Below, in pieces: positions 17,887 to 25,777 of a DNA stretch of 64,000 bases (the stretch's first letter is position 1; every line of letters starts with the position of its first letter). This DNA is from Sphingomonadales bacterium (GTDB lineage Bacteria; Pseudomonadota; Alphaproteobacteria; Sphingomonadales; Sphingomonadaceae). The notes under the pieces are model-generated. The model searched no databases and was not told the origin of the DNA. It was given only the letters and a program-made list of their open reading frames with translations. The translations under genes were made by a program, and so were the position numbers. The DNA is taken from contig JADJXT010000002.1 in the NCBI GenBank assembly GCA_016720115.1, forward strand, positions 310,001-374,000. The letters are read 5' to 3'.

Positions 17887-18007
17887 AGAAGAAAGAAGGA
17901 AATAAGAAATAAGGGCGGCAGCCCTTCAATGATGCGTATGGTTCAACAACCAACCGACCAAGAATGATGGCGCTACGCGCCTTCTTTCTTATTTCCTTCT
18001 TTCTTCT
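17887..18007. repeat. Perfect 23-bp inverted repeat enclosing two small hairpins
   Basis: Arms at 17887-17909 (purine-rich on the plus strand) and 17985-18007 are exact reverse complements over 23 bp. The 75-nt loop holds two more hairpins, AAGGGC/GCCCTT near 17910-17925 and GGCGC/GCGCC near 17969-17981. On either strand this folds as a long stem with a branched head. It lies between a small membrane-protein gene and the tmRNA terminator. It could be a MITE-like element or a bidirectional terminator. Confidence 0.8.
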
Positions 18008-18011
18008 GAGG

Positions 18012-18050
18012 AAAAAAATTCCAACCCTCGCAGCCAACGCGACAGCGAGG
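18012..18050 (-). terminator. Rho-independent terminator of the tmRNA gene
   Basis: On the minus strand, CCTCGC (18050-18045) pairs with GCGAGG (18031-18026); after a short spacer there is a run of seven T (18018-18012). It is placed right after the tmRNA pseudoknot region. Confidence 0.75.
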
Positions 18051-18054
18051 ATAA

Positions 18055-18410
18055 GCACAACCGAATAGGAAAGGTCCTCCAGATTCTGTTGCCCGGCTCC
18101 GGAGGCGGCCGCTGTAACCTTTCTGTTGCCCGGCCGGTTCGGCCGCGTTCTTTTAGAATAATTCTAGACCGTGAGGCCCGAAATTATGCTGCGAGAGCAA
18201 GTGCTTCGTTATCGTTGGCACTTATGAGTTTTGAACCATTTCACGGCTTATTCATGCCGGGCAAAAACAATGCTTTTCAACGCACGTCGATCCTAGTTCA
18301 GCCCCGTCATTTGCCCCGTCTTGCGGGGAATATGGTGGAGCTGCCGGGTACCGCCCCCGGGTCCGCTGCATCTATTGCACATCGCAATTTATCGCCATAG
18401 TCCGGCGAAC
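18055..18410 (-). ncRNA. ssrA: tmRNA, circularly permuted two-piece alphaproteobacterial form
   Basis: The tag reads on the minus strand from 18219 down to 18187 as ANDNEALALAA, followed by the TAA stop at 18186-18184. The gene is permuted. The acceptor piece comes first, with a T-arm region near 18340-18360 and a 3' end CAGCTCCACCA finishing at 18333. After a short removed loop containing a CCCCGC/GCGGGG hairpin, the coding piece begins at 18305 with GGGGCTG. GGGGCTG and CAGCTCC form a complete 7-bp acceptor stem with one G-U pair. Two copies of GCCGGGCAACAGAA downstream fit repeated pseudoknot elements. tmRNA with SmpB rescues stalled ribosomes and tags their products. The outer ends of both pieces are estimated. 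Confidence 0.95.
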
Positions 18411-18421
18411 CGAACGCTTCC

Positions 18422-18427
18422 TATATA
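18422..18427 (-). promoter_or_regulatory. Likely -10 box of the tmRNA promoter
   Basis: The hexamer TATATA lies about 10 bp upstream of the estimated 5' end of the tmRNA precursor. No clear -35 partner could be identified by eye. Confidence 0.4.
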
Positions 18428-18513
18428 GGCGATTTTGGGTGAATGGGAAGTGAAGCGAGGACAATTTCCACACGCAGGCGAACTTACCTATTTCCGGGAG
18501 TTAATCGCCCCGC

Positions 18514-18846
18514 CTAAATGCCCTGCATGTTGCGGCTCTCTGCCGGAATATGCACGACAAGGCCGTCCAGCTCTTCGGTCAGGTCAATCTGGCACGAAAG
18601 CCTGCTCGTCCGACGTGCACCGCTGGCAAGATCGAGCATGTCTTCCTCGTCCCCGGTGGCAGCTGGCAGTTTGTCAAACCAGTCCTTAGCGACAATCACA
18701 TGGCAGGTTGAACAGGCCATTTGCCCCTCACAGGTGCCCTCCAGCGGCTGACCGGCATTTTGGGCAACGTCCAGCAGATTGTCACCCGCTTTGGCATCGA
18801 CCGTTTGTGTCGTTTCGCCATCCGGGCTGATGAAATGGATTTTCAT
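18514..18846 (-). CDS. 2Fe-2S ferredoxin, adrenodoxin type
   Basis: A 110-residue electron carrier. The cluster ligands are C39, C45 and C48 (CEGQMACSTC) and C85 (RLSCQIDL), the Isc-type/adrenodoxin spacing. AGDNLLDVAQNAGQPLEGTC and GDEEDMLDLA are typical of this family. The start overlaps the second cysteine desulfurase gene by 4 bp, so it is co-translated with the two desulfurases. That suggests it donates electrons during Fe-S cluster assembly, although a role with a P450 or other oxygenase is possible for this fold. Confidence 0.92.
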   Translation of the reverse strand: MKIHFISPDGETTQTVDAKAGDNLLDVAQNAGQPLEGTCEGQMACSTCHVIVAKDWFDKLPAATGDEEDMLDLASGARRTSRLSCQIDLTEELDGLVVHIPAESRNMQGI

Positions 18847-19913
18847 GCCAACTGCCTTTCCGCTGCCTTATTGATCAATGAGGCTGCCAGCCCAATCTCT
18901 TCAAGCGTCGTATAGCGTCCGAAGCCCAGGCGAATAGAGGATTTTGCCTGGGCGTCGGAAAGGCCAATGGCGCGCAACACATGGCTCGGGCGCCCCGAAC
19001 CGCTGGCGCAGGCGCTTCCCGCAGAAAACAGAACATCGCGGCATTCGCTCATCAGACGGCCAACATCGATGCCATCGCGGCGGATGTTCAGATTGCCTTT
19101 GTAGCGATGTGCGATCGAGCCATTGACGGTCCACTCCACAAACAGTTCCGTCGCACGATCCCAAAGGCGGCTGACATGTTTGGCATCCTGGGCCATCTGC
19201 CTCTCCGCAAGTGCTGCGGCGCTACCAAAGCCGACACAAAGCGCGGGTGATAAAGTGCCCGAACGCAACCCCTGCTCCTGCCCGCCGCCGTGCAGCAGCG
19301 GTGCCAGTTCAACGCCGTCGCGCACCCACAATGCGCCGATGCCTTTGGGGCCATGGATCTTGTGCGCCGAAATGGCGATCATGTCAGGCCCGTCGGGAAT
19401 GGAGATGCGACCAAAGCCCTGCACCGCATCGCACAAAAGCAGGCTGCCATCGGCGTGGACGCTGGCTGCAATTTTGGCAATCGGCTGGATCGTACCGATT
19501 TCGTTGTTCACCAGCATGGTGCAAATAAGCCCCTCCCGTCCACCTTCGGCGAACGGGAGGGGAGAAGCCAAGCCGTCGTTACCAACAGCCAGAACCTCAC
19601 CCCCAAAATACTCCACGCAATCCAGCACGGCGGCGTGTTCGCTCGCCCGCGCCGATACCGGCAACCCGCAGCCCTTGATCGCCAGATTGATGGCTTCGGT
19701 CGCACTGCCGGTGAAAATCACCCGCCCGCCCGGGGGCAGCAATGCCGCCACCTGCGCGCGCGCCGCCTCCACCGCTGCCGCGGCCTTGCGTCCACCGTTG
19801 TGGGCGCTGTGCGGGTTCCAGAAATTGTCTTTCAGCCACGGCTCCATCGCCACAAACACCTCAGGCGCCAGCGGCGTTGTTGCCTGATAATCGAGGTAGA
19901 TGCTCTTACTCAT
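18843..19913 (-). CDS. Cysteine desulfurase, second copy
   Basis: A 356-residue PLP enzyme that removes sulfur from cysteine to give a persulfide. YLDYQATTPLAPEV is the N-terminal signature, SAHKIHGPKGIGAL carries the PLP lysine, and SAGSACASGSGRPSHVL carries the mobile active-site cysteine. A longer frame opens at 19946; ATG 19913 was chosen because it starts directly at SKSIYLDYQ and overlaps the upstream paralogue by 4 bp. It resembles NifS/IscS more than SufS. It is the middle gene of a three-gene minus-strand operon. Confidence 0.92.
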   Translation of the reverse strand: MSKSIYLDYQATTPLAPEVFVAMEPWLKDNFWNPHSAHNGGRKAAAAVEAARAQVAALLPPGGRVIFTGSATEAINLAIKGCGLPVSARASEHAAVLDCVEYFGGEVLAVGNDGLASPLPFAEGGREGLICTMLVNNEIGTIQPIAKIAASVHADGSLLLCDAVQGFGRISIPDGPDMIAISAHKIHGPKGIGALWVRDGVELAPLLHGGGQEQGLRSGTLSPALCVGFGSAAALAERQMAQDAKHVSRLWDRATELFVEWTVNGSIAHRYKGNLNIRRDGIDVGRLMSECRDVLFSAGSACASGSGRPSHVLRAIGLSDAQAKSSIRLGFGRYTTLEEIGLAASLINKAAERQLA

Positions 19914-20950
19914 GCCGCCTGCACGCGCTCCCGCATGGCTTTCCACGCCGCAACGAAACGCCCGATATCGGACTCGCTGGTTTGCGGGCCGAAACTGACG
20001 CGCACGACTTCGCCCGCCGCCTGGGCGTCCCAGCCCATCGCGGTCAACACATGGCTGGCTTTCAACGTACCCGAGGAACAGGCGCTTCCAGCCGAAACAG
20101 CAATTCCGGCAAGATCGAAGGAAATAAGCTGGCTCGAAGCGGAGACATCCGGCATGCGGTAGCTGCCAATGGTGGCAAGCCGCGGCGCGATTTTGGCCAC
20201 GACTTCTCCGCCAGCAGCTTCGATTGCCAAGTCAAGCTCGGCTCGCAGCCTTTTCGCATTCTCCAGCCAGTCGAATCCGGCCTCCAGCGCTGCCGCCAGA
20301 CCTACGATCGCAGGCAGATTTTCGGTTCCGCGCCGATACCCCTTTTCCTGCCCACCGGTCGGTTTCAACAGCCCCAGATCGCGCATCAGCAAAGCACCCA
20401 ACCCGGGCGGGCCACCCAGTTTGTGCGCCGAAAGGATGATGATGTCGGCATCGGGCAAAGGCAATTTGCCCGCAGCCTGCGAGCAATCGGCAACCAGCAG
20501 CCCGCCACCTTCGCGAACGATCGGGCCAAGCTCTTCGAGCGGCTGGATTACCCCGGTTTCATTGTTCACCTGTTGAATGGCGTAGCGCCTGCCTTTTGCT
20601 ATCGATCCAATTCGCACGATGCCTTCGGCGTCGACAGCGATACGCACCTCTTCGCCGACTGCGGACAAAACCGCATCATGCTCAACCGCGCTGGCCACCG
20701 CATCGAAGCCCTGCAAGGCAAGAGCAATGGCTTCGCTGGCCCCGCTGGTGAACAGGATTTCGCCGTCCCAGCCCAAGGCCCTGCCGATACGCTTGCGGGC
20801 GTCTTCGAGCGCCGCGCGCGCCGCCCTGCCCTCGCCATGCGGGCTTGAAGGGTTGGCCCAGCGCAGCAGCGCATCCGCCATCGCCGCTTGCACCGCCGGC
20901 AACACAGGTGTCGTTGCGGCATGATCCAGATAGAGACGATCGGGCTTCAT
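19910..20950 (-). CDS. Cysteine desulfurase, first copy
   Basis: A 346-residue paralogue of the adjacent enzyme. YLDHAATTPVLPAV, SAHKLGGPPGLGAL (PLP lysine) and SAGSACSSGTLKASHVL (catalytic cysteine) are intact, so both copies look active. It heads the minus-strand operon and is divergent from an alpha/beta hydrolase gene. In many sphingomonads such a pair sits next to suf genes; none is visible within this window. The paralogues differ clearly along their length, so this is an old duplication rather than a recent tandem copy. Confidence 0.92.
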   Translation of the reverse strand: MKPDRLYLDHAATTPVLPAVQAAMADALLRWANPSSPHGEGRAARAALEDARKRIGRALGWDGEILFTSGASEAIALALQGFDAVASAVEHDAVLSAVGEEVRIAVDAEGIVRIGSIAKGRRYAIQQVNNETGVIQPLEELGPIVREGGGLLVADCSQAAGKLPLPDADIIILSAHKLGGPPGLGALLMRDLGLLKPTGGQEKGYRRGTENLPAIVGLAAALEAGFDWLENAKRLRAELDLAIEAAGGEVVAKIAPRLATIGSYRMPDVSASSQLISFDLAGIAVSAGSACSSGTLKASHVLTAMGWDAQAAGEVVRVSFGPQTSESDIGRFVAAWKAMRERVQAA

Positions 20951-21069
20951 TGCAGGCGGGGCTGTCCGTTAAGGTTGCGAAAATCGCATTCGCTTCTATA
21001 TAGCCGGTCGACCGCTGCCTAGCCCGAAGGGTGACGCAGCCCCATAATTCCTCTGTTTAGAAACAACTT

Positions 21070-21726
21070 ATGCCAGCCATTGCCATTCCCGGTCCCGAAG
21101 GCCGTATCGAAGCCCGTTTCTCGCCGCCGCCGCGCCCGCGCGCACCGGTGGCGATGATCCTGCACCCACACCCACAAGCGGGCGGGACGATGAACGATCG
21201 CATCACGCAGGCGATGTACAAGATTTTCGTCGCCCGCGGCTTTGCCGTGCTGCGCTTCAACTTCCGCGGTGTCGGCCGCAGCGAAGGCGAATTCGACAAT
21301 GGCATTGGCGAATTGTCCGATGCAGCAGCAGCACTCGATTGGGTGCAGGCCTTCCACCCTGAAGCCAGCTCGACCTGGATTGCAGGTTTCAGCTTTGGTG
21401 CGTGGATCGGAATGCAGTTGCTGATGCGCCGCCCCGAGGTGCGCGGCTTCATCTCGGTATCACCGCCCGCCAACATGTATGATTTCAGCTTTCTTGCGCC
21501 CTGCCCCTCTTCGGGCATCATCATTCATGGCGCGCAGGACGAGGTGGTATCGCCCAATTCCGTCCAGAAGCTGGTCGACAAGCTGCGCACGCAAAAGCAC
21601 ATCACGATCCACCATGACGAGATTCCGCGCGCCAACCATTTCTATGAAAATGAAATGGAATTGCTGCTGGCGTCGGTAGAGAATTATCTCGACATGCGCC
21701 TCGATCCGGCCTGTCCGATCAAATGA
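21070..21726 (+). CDS. Alpha/beta hydrolase (COG2945-like)
   Basis: A 218-residue cytosolic hydrolase. HPHPQAGGTMNDR is the family N-terminal segment with the oxyanion-hole His-Pro-His-Pro, followed by LRFNFRGVGRSEGEFDNG. The nucleophile elbow is GFSFGAW, the acid lies in HGAQDEVVSP and the final histidine in PRANHFYENE. These small hydrolases have unassigned substrates. It is divergent from the cysteine desulfurase operon, with about 119 bp between them. Confidence 0.85.
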   Translation: MPAIAIPGPEGRIEARFSPPPRPRAPVAMILHPHPQAGGTMNDRITQAMYKIFVARGFAVLRFNFRGVGRSEGEFDNGIGELSDAAAALDWVQAFHPEASSTWIAGFSFGAWIGMQLLMRRPEVRGFISVSPPANMYDFSFLAPCPSSGIIIHGAQDEVVSPNSVQKLVDKLRTQKHITIHHDEIPRANHFYENEMELLLASVENYLDMRLDPACPIK

Positions 21727-21727
21727 T

Positions 21728-21934
21728 TTATCGGGGCTGGTCGCTTGATTCCACCAGCGACCGCCCCTGATCATCCGGAACAGTCCAGATCGCCACATTG
21801 GCGAACAGCACCAGTGCGGCGGCGATCATCAGCCATATTTTCTGGCCGGGACCGTCGCGCTTCCAAAGCTTCCAGGCACCCCAAAGCAGCGCAAAGCCAC
21901 CGAGCATGGCAATCGACAAGATAGCAGCAGTCAT
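21728..21934 (-). CDS. Small hypothetical two-helix membrane protein
   Basis: A 68-residue protein when started at ATG 21934 (an upstream in-frame start at 21970 adds 12 residues). Two hydrophobic segments, at about residues 2-22 and 32-50 (IWLMIAAALVLFANVAIWTV), flank a basic loop, and the C-terminus is polar. I do not recognise a family. It converges on the alpha/beta hydrolase gene, with 1 bp between them, and is divergent from rpiB. Confidence 0.55.
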   Translation of the reverse strand: MTAAILSIAMLGGFALLWGAWKLWKRDGPGQKIWLMIAAALVLFANVAIWTVPDDQGRSLVESSDQPR

Positions 21935-22063
21935 CCCGCACCGATAAAAGCTGTGGAAGCCGCCGGTCAAGCCGCGACAGGAACCAAATTCGGCATGGCC
22001 TTTTTCCGGCCCCTATCCTAGAGAGCGCGCAGTCCCGACTCGCCCGAGTGGAAAGGCCCCGCC

Positions 22064-22516
22064 ATGCGTATTGCCATCGCCTCAGACCATGCTGCCCTTG
22101 CGCTGAAATCCGCACTGGTGGCGCATCTTGAGACGGCTGGACATGATGTCGCCGATCTTGGGCCGCATGACGAAACCTCGGTCGATTATCCCGATTATGG
22201 CTACAAGCTGTCAAACAGTGTTGCTGCCGGTGACGCTGATTTCGGTGTTGCACTGTGCGGATCGGGCATCGGCATCTCGATTGCCGTCAATCGCAACCCC
22301 GGCTGCCGCGCCGCGCTGGTTTCCGAGCCGCTGTCCGCGAAGCTCGCACGCGAACATAATGACGCCAATGTCATCGCCATGGGCGCGCGGCTGACCGGCA
22401 TCGATATGGCCAAGGCCTGTCTCGATACATTCCTCTCCACACCCTTCGCCGGGGACCGCCATGTCCGCCGCGTAGGCAAGCTATCCAATCCCGATTTCGC
22501 AAAGGATCCTGCATGA
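22064..22516 (+). CDS. rpiB: Ribose-5-phosphate isomerase B
   Basis: A 150-residue enzyme that interconverts ribose-5-phosphate and ribulose-5-phosphate in the pentose phosphate pathway. IAIASDHAALALKS at the N-terminus and GVALCGSGIGISIAVNR (catalytic cysteine) are characteristic of the RpiB/LacAB family. NPGCRAALVSEPLSAKLARE follows as expected. The stop overlaps glyA by 4 bp, an arrangement seen widely in alphaproteobacteria. Confidence 0.95.
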   Translation: MRIAIASDHAALALKSALVAHLETAGHDVADLGPHDETSVDYPDYGYKLSNSVAAGDADFGVALCGSGIGISIAVNRNPGCRAALVSEPLSAKLAREHNDANVIAMGARLTGIDMAKACLDTFLSTPFAGDRHVRRVGKLSNPDFAKDPA

Positions 22517-23817
22517 CCGCCCCAGCCGCCAACGATGCCCAGCCGGACGGCTTTTTCACCCAGAGCCTGGCCCAGCGCGATCCTGAAATCGCAGGCTGGA
22601 TTGGCAAGGAACTGCAGCGCCAGCAGGAAAAGATCGAGCTGATCGCGTCTGAGAATATCACCTCGCGTGCAGTGCTGGAGGCAACGGGTTCGGTGCTGAC
22701 CAACAAATATGCCGAGGGCTATCCGGGCAAGCGCTATTATGGCGGCTGCGAATATGTCGACGAGATCGAAACGATCGCGATCGAGCGCGCGAAAAAGCTG
22801 TTCGGATGCGAATTCGCCAATGTGCAGCCCAATTCGGGCAGCCAGATGAACCAGGCGGTTTTTCTGGCGCTGTTGCAACCGGGCGACACTTTCATGGGGC
22901 TCGACCTTGCCGCTGGCGGACACCTGACGCATGGCAGCCCGGTCAACATGTCGGGAAAATGGTTCAACCCCGTTTCCTATGGGGTCGACCGTGAAAGCCA
23001 CCGCATCGATCTGGATGAGGTTGCCCGCATCGCGCGCGAAAACAAGCCCAAGCTGATCATCGCGGGCGGCACCGCCTATTCGCGCATCTGGGACTGGGCA
23101 GCCTTCCGTGCCATCGCCGATGAAGTCGGTGCCTATCTGCTGGTCGATATGTCGCACATATCGGGGCTGGTCGCAGGCGGCGCGCATCCTTCGCCGATCC
23201 CGCACGCGCATGTCGTGACCACGACCACGCACAAGTCGCTGCGCGGCCCGCGCTCCGGCGTTATACTGTCGAACGACGAAGCGATTGCCAAAAAGATGAA
23301 CTCGGCGATCTTCCCCGGGCTGCAGGGCGGCCCGCTGATGCACGTCGTTGCGGCCAAGGCCGTGTGCTTTGCCGAAGCGATGCGCCCGGATTTCAAGACT
23401 TATGCGGCCAGCGTCGTCGAAAATGCCAAGGCATTGGCGGCAAGCCTTCAGGAACAGGGCCTCGATATCGTCTCGGGCGGCACCGACAACCATTCAATGC
23501 TCGTCGACCTACGGCCCAAACAGGCGAAGGGCAAACATGCCGAGCATGCGCTCGACCGCGCCTCGATCACCTGCAACAAGAACGCCATTCCCTACGATCC
23601 GGAAAAGCCGTTCGTCACCTCTGGCCTTCGTCTCGGCACCCCGGCTGGCACGACACGCGGCTTTGGCCCTGCTGAATTCCGCGACATTGGCCGGATGATC
23701 GCCGATGTTGTCGAAGGCCTGCGCAAAAATGGCGAGGCAGGCGACGGCCAGATCGAGGCACGGGTCAAGGAAGAAGCCGAGGCATTGTGCGCGCGCTTCC
23801 CGATTTATCCGTCCTGA
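22513..23817 (+). CDS. glyA: Serine hydroxymethyltransferase
   Basis: A 434-residue PLP enzyme that interconverts serine and glycine while loading one-carbon units onto tetrahydrofolate. IELIASENITSRAVLEATGS, YPGKRYYGGCEYVD and VVTTTTHKSLRGPRSG (PLP lysine) are all present, and the length is standard. It is translated from an ATG inside the rpiB stop. Its output feeds the purine genes (purM, purN) found early in the window, although they are not in the same operon. Confidence 0.97.
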   Translation: MTAPAANDAQPDGFFTQSLAQRDPEIAGWIGKELQRQQEKIELIASENITSRAVLEATGSVLTNKYAEGYPGKRYYGGCEYVDEIETIAIERAKKLFGCEFANVQPNSGSQMNQAVFLALLQPGDTFMGLDLAAGGHLTHGSPVNMSGKWFNPVSYGVDRESHRIDLDEVARIARENKPKLIIAGGTAYSRIWDWAAFRAIADEVGAYLLVDMSHISGLVAGGAHPSPIPHAHVVTTTTHKSLRGPRSGVILSNDEAIAKKMNSAIFPGLQGGPLMHVVAAKAVCFAEAMRPDFKTYAASVVENAKALAASLQEQGLDIVSGGTDNHSMLVDLRPKQAKGKHAEHALDRASITCNKNAIPYDPEKPFVTSGLRLGTPAGTTRGFGPAEFRDIGRMIADVVEGLRKNGEAGDGQIEARVKEEAEALCARFPIYPS

Positions 23818-23884
23818 GCTATATTCGCACTTGAAATGGGCAAGTGACTTACTCATCTAATACAGAGATGAAGGGAGACGGATA

Positions 23885-24238
23885 ATGTCCCAGATGTGCA
23901 ATGAATGTGCGACGGAAATCAGCGAAGGCATGAAATTCTGCCCGAGCTGTGGCGCAAAGACCCCGGAAAAACTGTCTGAAGAGAGCATTCCGAACCAGGC
24001 GAAGCATTATGTCGGTGAGGCCGCTGACGAGCTTTGGGGCGCGACCAAGGACGCCTTCCACACCGGAAAGCATCTCGCCGATCAGGATACCGTCAAGAAG
24101 GTCGCCGGTGGCGCAGCGATTGGCGCAGCAGCCAGCATATTGGCGCCCATCGGACTTGCGACCGGCGCGGTCATCGGTGCGGGCATCGTCGCCTACCGGC
24201 ATGTGAACAAGAAAAAAGCCCAAGAAAAAGAGAAATAA
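23885..24238 (+). CDS. Zinc-ribbon protein with glycine-rich membrane segment
   Basis: A 117-residue protein. The N-terminus is a zinc ribbon with C5, C8, C19 and C22 (MCNECATEISEGMKFCPSCG). A long alanine/glycine-rich hydrophobic stretch at about residues 72-102 (GGAAIGAAASILAPIGLATG) could be one or two membrane helices or a glycine zipper, and the tail is a lysine-rich KKKAQEKEK. The TAA stop shares its last A with the nrdR ATG. The function is unknown; the coupling to nrdR may only reflect transcription. Confidence 0.7.
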   Translation: MSQMCNECATEISEGMKFCPSCGAKTPEKLSEESIPNQAKHYVGEAADELWGATKDAFHTGKHLADQDTVKKVAGGAAIGAAASILAPIGLATGAVIGAGIVAYRHVNKKKAQEKEK

Positions 24239-24699
24239 TGCGCTGCCCCTTTTGCGGACATGATGACAGCCAGGTTAAGGACAGCCGCCCGACCGAAGAT
24301 GGTGCGGCCATCCGCCGCCGACGGCAATGCGAAGGCTGCGGTGCGCGCTTCACCACCTTTGAACGCATCCAGTTGCGCGAACTGACCGTTCTGAAAACCG
24401 AAGGTCGTCGTCAACCGTTCGAACGCGAAAAGCTTGAGCGATCGGTTTCGGTTGCGTGTCGCAAGCGCCCGATCGAGCAAGCCCAAATAGAAAAGCTGGT
24501 TTCGGGTATCCAGCGGCAGCTCGAAACGCTTGGTGAAACCGAAGTTGAATCCGCCAGGATCGGTCAGTTTGTGATGGAGGGCCTCAAGGGCCTCGATACC
24601 GTCGCCTATATCCGCTTCGCCAGCGTCTATAAGGATTTCGCCGAAGCCAAGGATTTTGAGGAATTTGCAGGCAGCGTGGCCGAAGCGGCCAAAAAATGA
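24238..24699 (+). CDS. nrdR: Transcriptional repressor NrdR
   Basis: A 153-residue repressor of ribonucleotide reductase genes. The N-terminal zinc ribbon is MRCPFCG...CEGCGARFTTFER, and the ATP-cone domain runs from about residue 45 to 135 (KTEGRRQPFEREKLERSV). It senses ATP/dATP and binds NrdR boxes near nrd promoters. ATG 24238 was chosen because it gives the invariant MRCPFCG start. It overlaps trmJ by 4 bp. glyA-nrdR proximity is common in alphaproteobacteria. Confidence 0.96.
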   Translation: MRCPFCGHDDSQVKDSRPTEDGAAIRRRRQCEGCGARFTTFERIQLRELTVLKTEGRRQPFEREKLERSVSVACRKRPIEQAQIEKLVSGIQRQLETLGETEVESARIGQFVMEGLKGLDTVAYIRFASVYKDFAEAKDFEEFAGSVAEAAKK

Positions 24700-25400
24700 A
24701 CCCTGCCCCCATCATCATATTGGTGCGCCCGCAACTGGGCGAGAATATCGGCAAGGCCGCGCGCGCCATGCTCAATTTCGGGCTGACCGAGATGCGCATC
24801 GTCAACCCGCGCGATGGCTGGCCCAACCCTTCCGCTGGCCCCGCCGCTTCGGGTGCGGATGTAGTGCTCGAACAAGCGCAAGTTTTTGATACGCTGGCCG
24901 AGGCCACCGCAGATATCAGCCATATCTATGCAACCACCGTCCGCAAACGCGGCGTTACCAAGCCGGTACTCACGCCTGAGGCAGCGGCGGGGGAGATTAT
25001 TGGTGCAAATGGACGCAGCGCCATTTTGTTTGGCGCAGAACGATCAGGGCTCGAAACCGAAGAAGTAGCCGTTGCGCGCAGTATCATTACCGTGCCGATC
25101 AACCCGGAATTCGGCTCGCTCAACCTTGCGCAGGCCGTAATCCTTTGCGCCTATGAATGGTCGAAGCACCAGTCGCTGGCGAGCCCGCCAAAAGTCGAAC
25201 TGGACCCGCCTGCCCCGCAGGCAGAGCTGGACGGGATGATCGGGCAGCTTTTCGGCCTGCTGGAGGGGCGCGGCTATTTCTTTCCGCCTGAGCGTACGAA
25301 CGTTACCCAACAAACGCTGCGAAACCTGTTGACCAAGCCCGGATGGAATAGCCTGGAAGTCAGGACATTGAGAGGCGTATTGCGCAGTTTTCGCGACTAG
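24696..25400 (+). CDS. trmJ: tRNA (cytidine/uridine-2'-O) methyltransferase TrmJ-like
   Basis: A 234-residue SPOUT-fold RNA methyltransferase. ILVRPQLGENIGKAARAMLN is motif 1 of the TrmJ/LasT branch, ILFGAERSGLETEEV is motif 2 and SLNLAQAVILCAYEW is motif 3, which form the SAM-binding trefoil knot. TrmJ methylates the ribose at position 32 of several tRNAs. A C-terminal extension of about 70 residues is helical. It is coupled to nrdR by a 4-bp overlap. Confidence 0.88.
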   Translation: MNPAPIIILVRPQLGENIGKAARAMLNFGLTEMRIVNPRDGWPNPSAGPAASGADVVLEQAQVFDTLAEATADISHIYATTVRKRGVTKPVLTPEAAAGEIIGANGRSAILFGAERSGLETEEVAVARSIITVPINPEFGSLNLAQAVILCAYEWSKHQSLASPPKVELDPPAPQAELDGMIGQLFGLLEGRGYFFPPERTNVTQQTLRNLLTKPGWNSLEVRTLRGVLRSFRD

Positions 25401-25464
25401 CTCTTCACAAAACTTGAAATTCTGGTTCTGGCGGCTACCGACGTGCCGCATTGGAGAATCAAAA

Positions 25465-25752
25465 ATGAAATTATCTGCAGTAGTATTGGTTTTGGCACTT
25501 TTGGCGCCCGGCGCATTTGAAGCTCAGGCCAAGGATAATATCGATGTTGCTTCGGGAAACACCTCTGAAGCGAAGCCAAAGCCCAAGAAAATTTGTAAAA
25601 CCGAGGCCCGCGGAACAGGCACCCGCCTCAGCCGGTCTGTTTGCAAAACTCAGGAAGAATGGGATGCAAAGGAAGACGGGCAGGAAATAGGCTTGCGGTC
25701 AAAGACCAGCCGTGCCGACATGCAAAATATCGGTGGGATGAATCAACCCTGA
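25465..25752 (+). CDS. Small secreted hypothetical protein with two cysteines
   Basis: A 95-residue protein whose N-terminus (MKLSAVVLVLALLAPGAFEAQA) is a clear signal peptide. The mature part carries KKICKTEARGTGTRLSRSVC, where two cysteines about 17 residues apart could form a disulfide. KTQEEWDAKEDGQE follows. I recognise the CKTE...TGTRLSRSVC pattern as recurrent in sphingomonad hypothetical proteins but know no function. The ATG at 25465 is preceded by GGAGAATC. It is probably monocistronic. Confidence 0.65.
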   Translation: MKLSAVVLVLALLAPGAFEAQAKDNIDVASGNTSEAKPKPKKICKTEARGTGTRLSRSVCKTQEEWDAKEDGQEIGLRSKTSRADMQNIGGMNQP

Positions 25753-25777
25753 TGCGAATATCGGTCGGCTGGGCCGC

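Noticed and set aside
18089..18400. Plus-strand open frame of about 103 codons
   Set aside because: It lies across the minus-strand tmRNA gene, and its sequence is explained by conserved RNA structure, not by a protein.
22201..23493. Minus-strand open frame of 430 codons
   Set aside because: It is antisense to rpiB and glyA and shows no recognisable motif.
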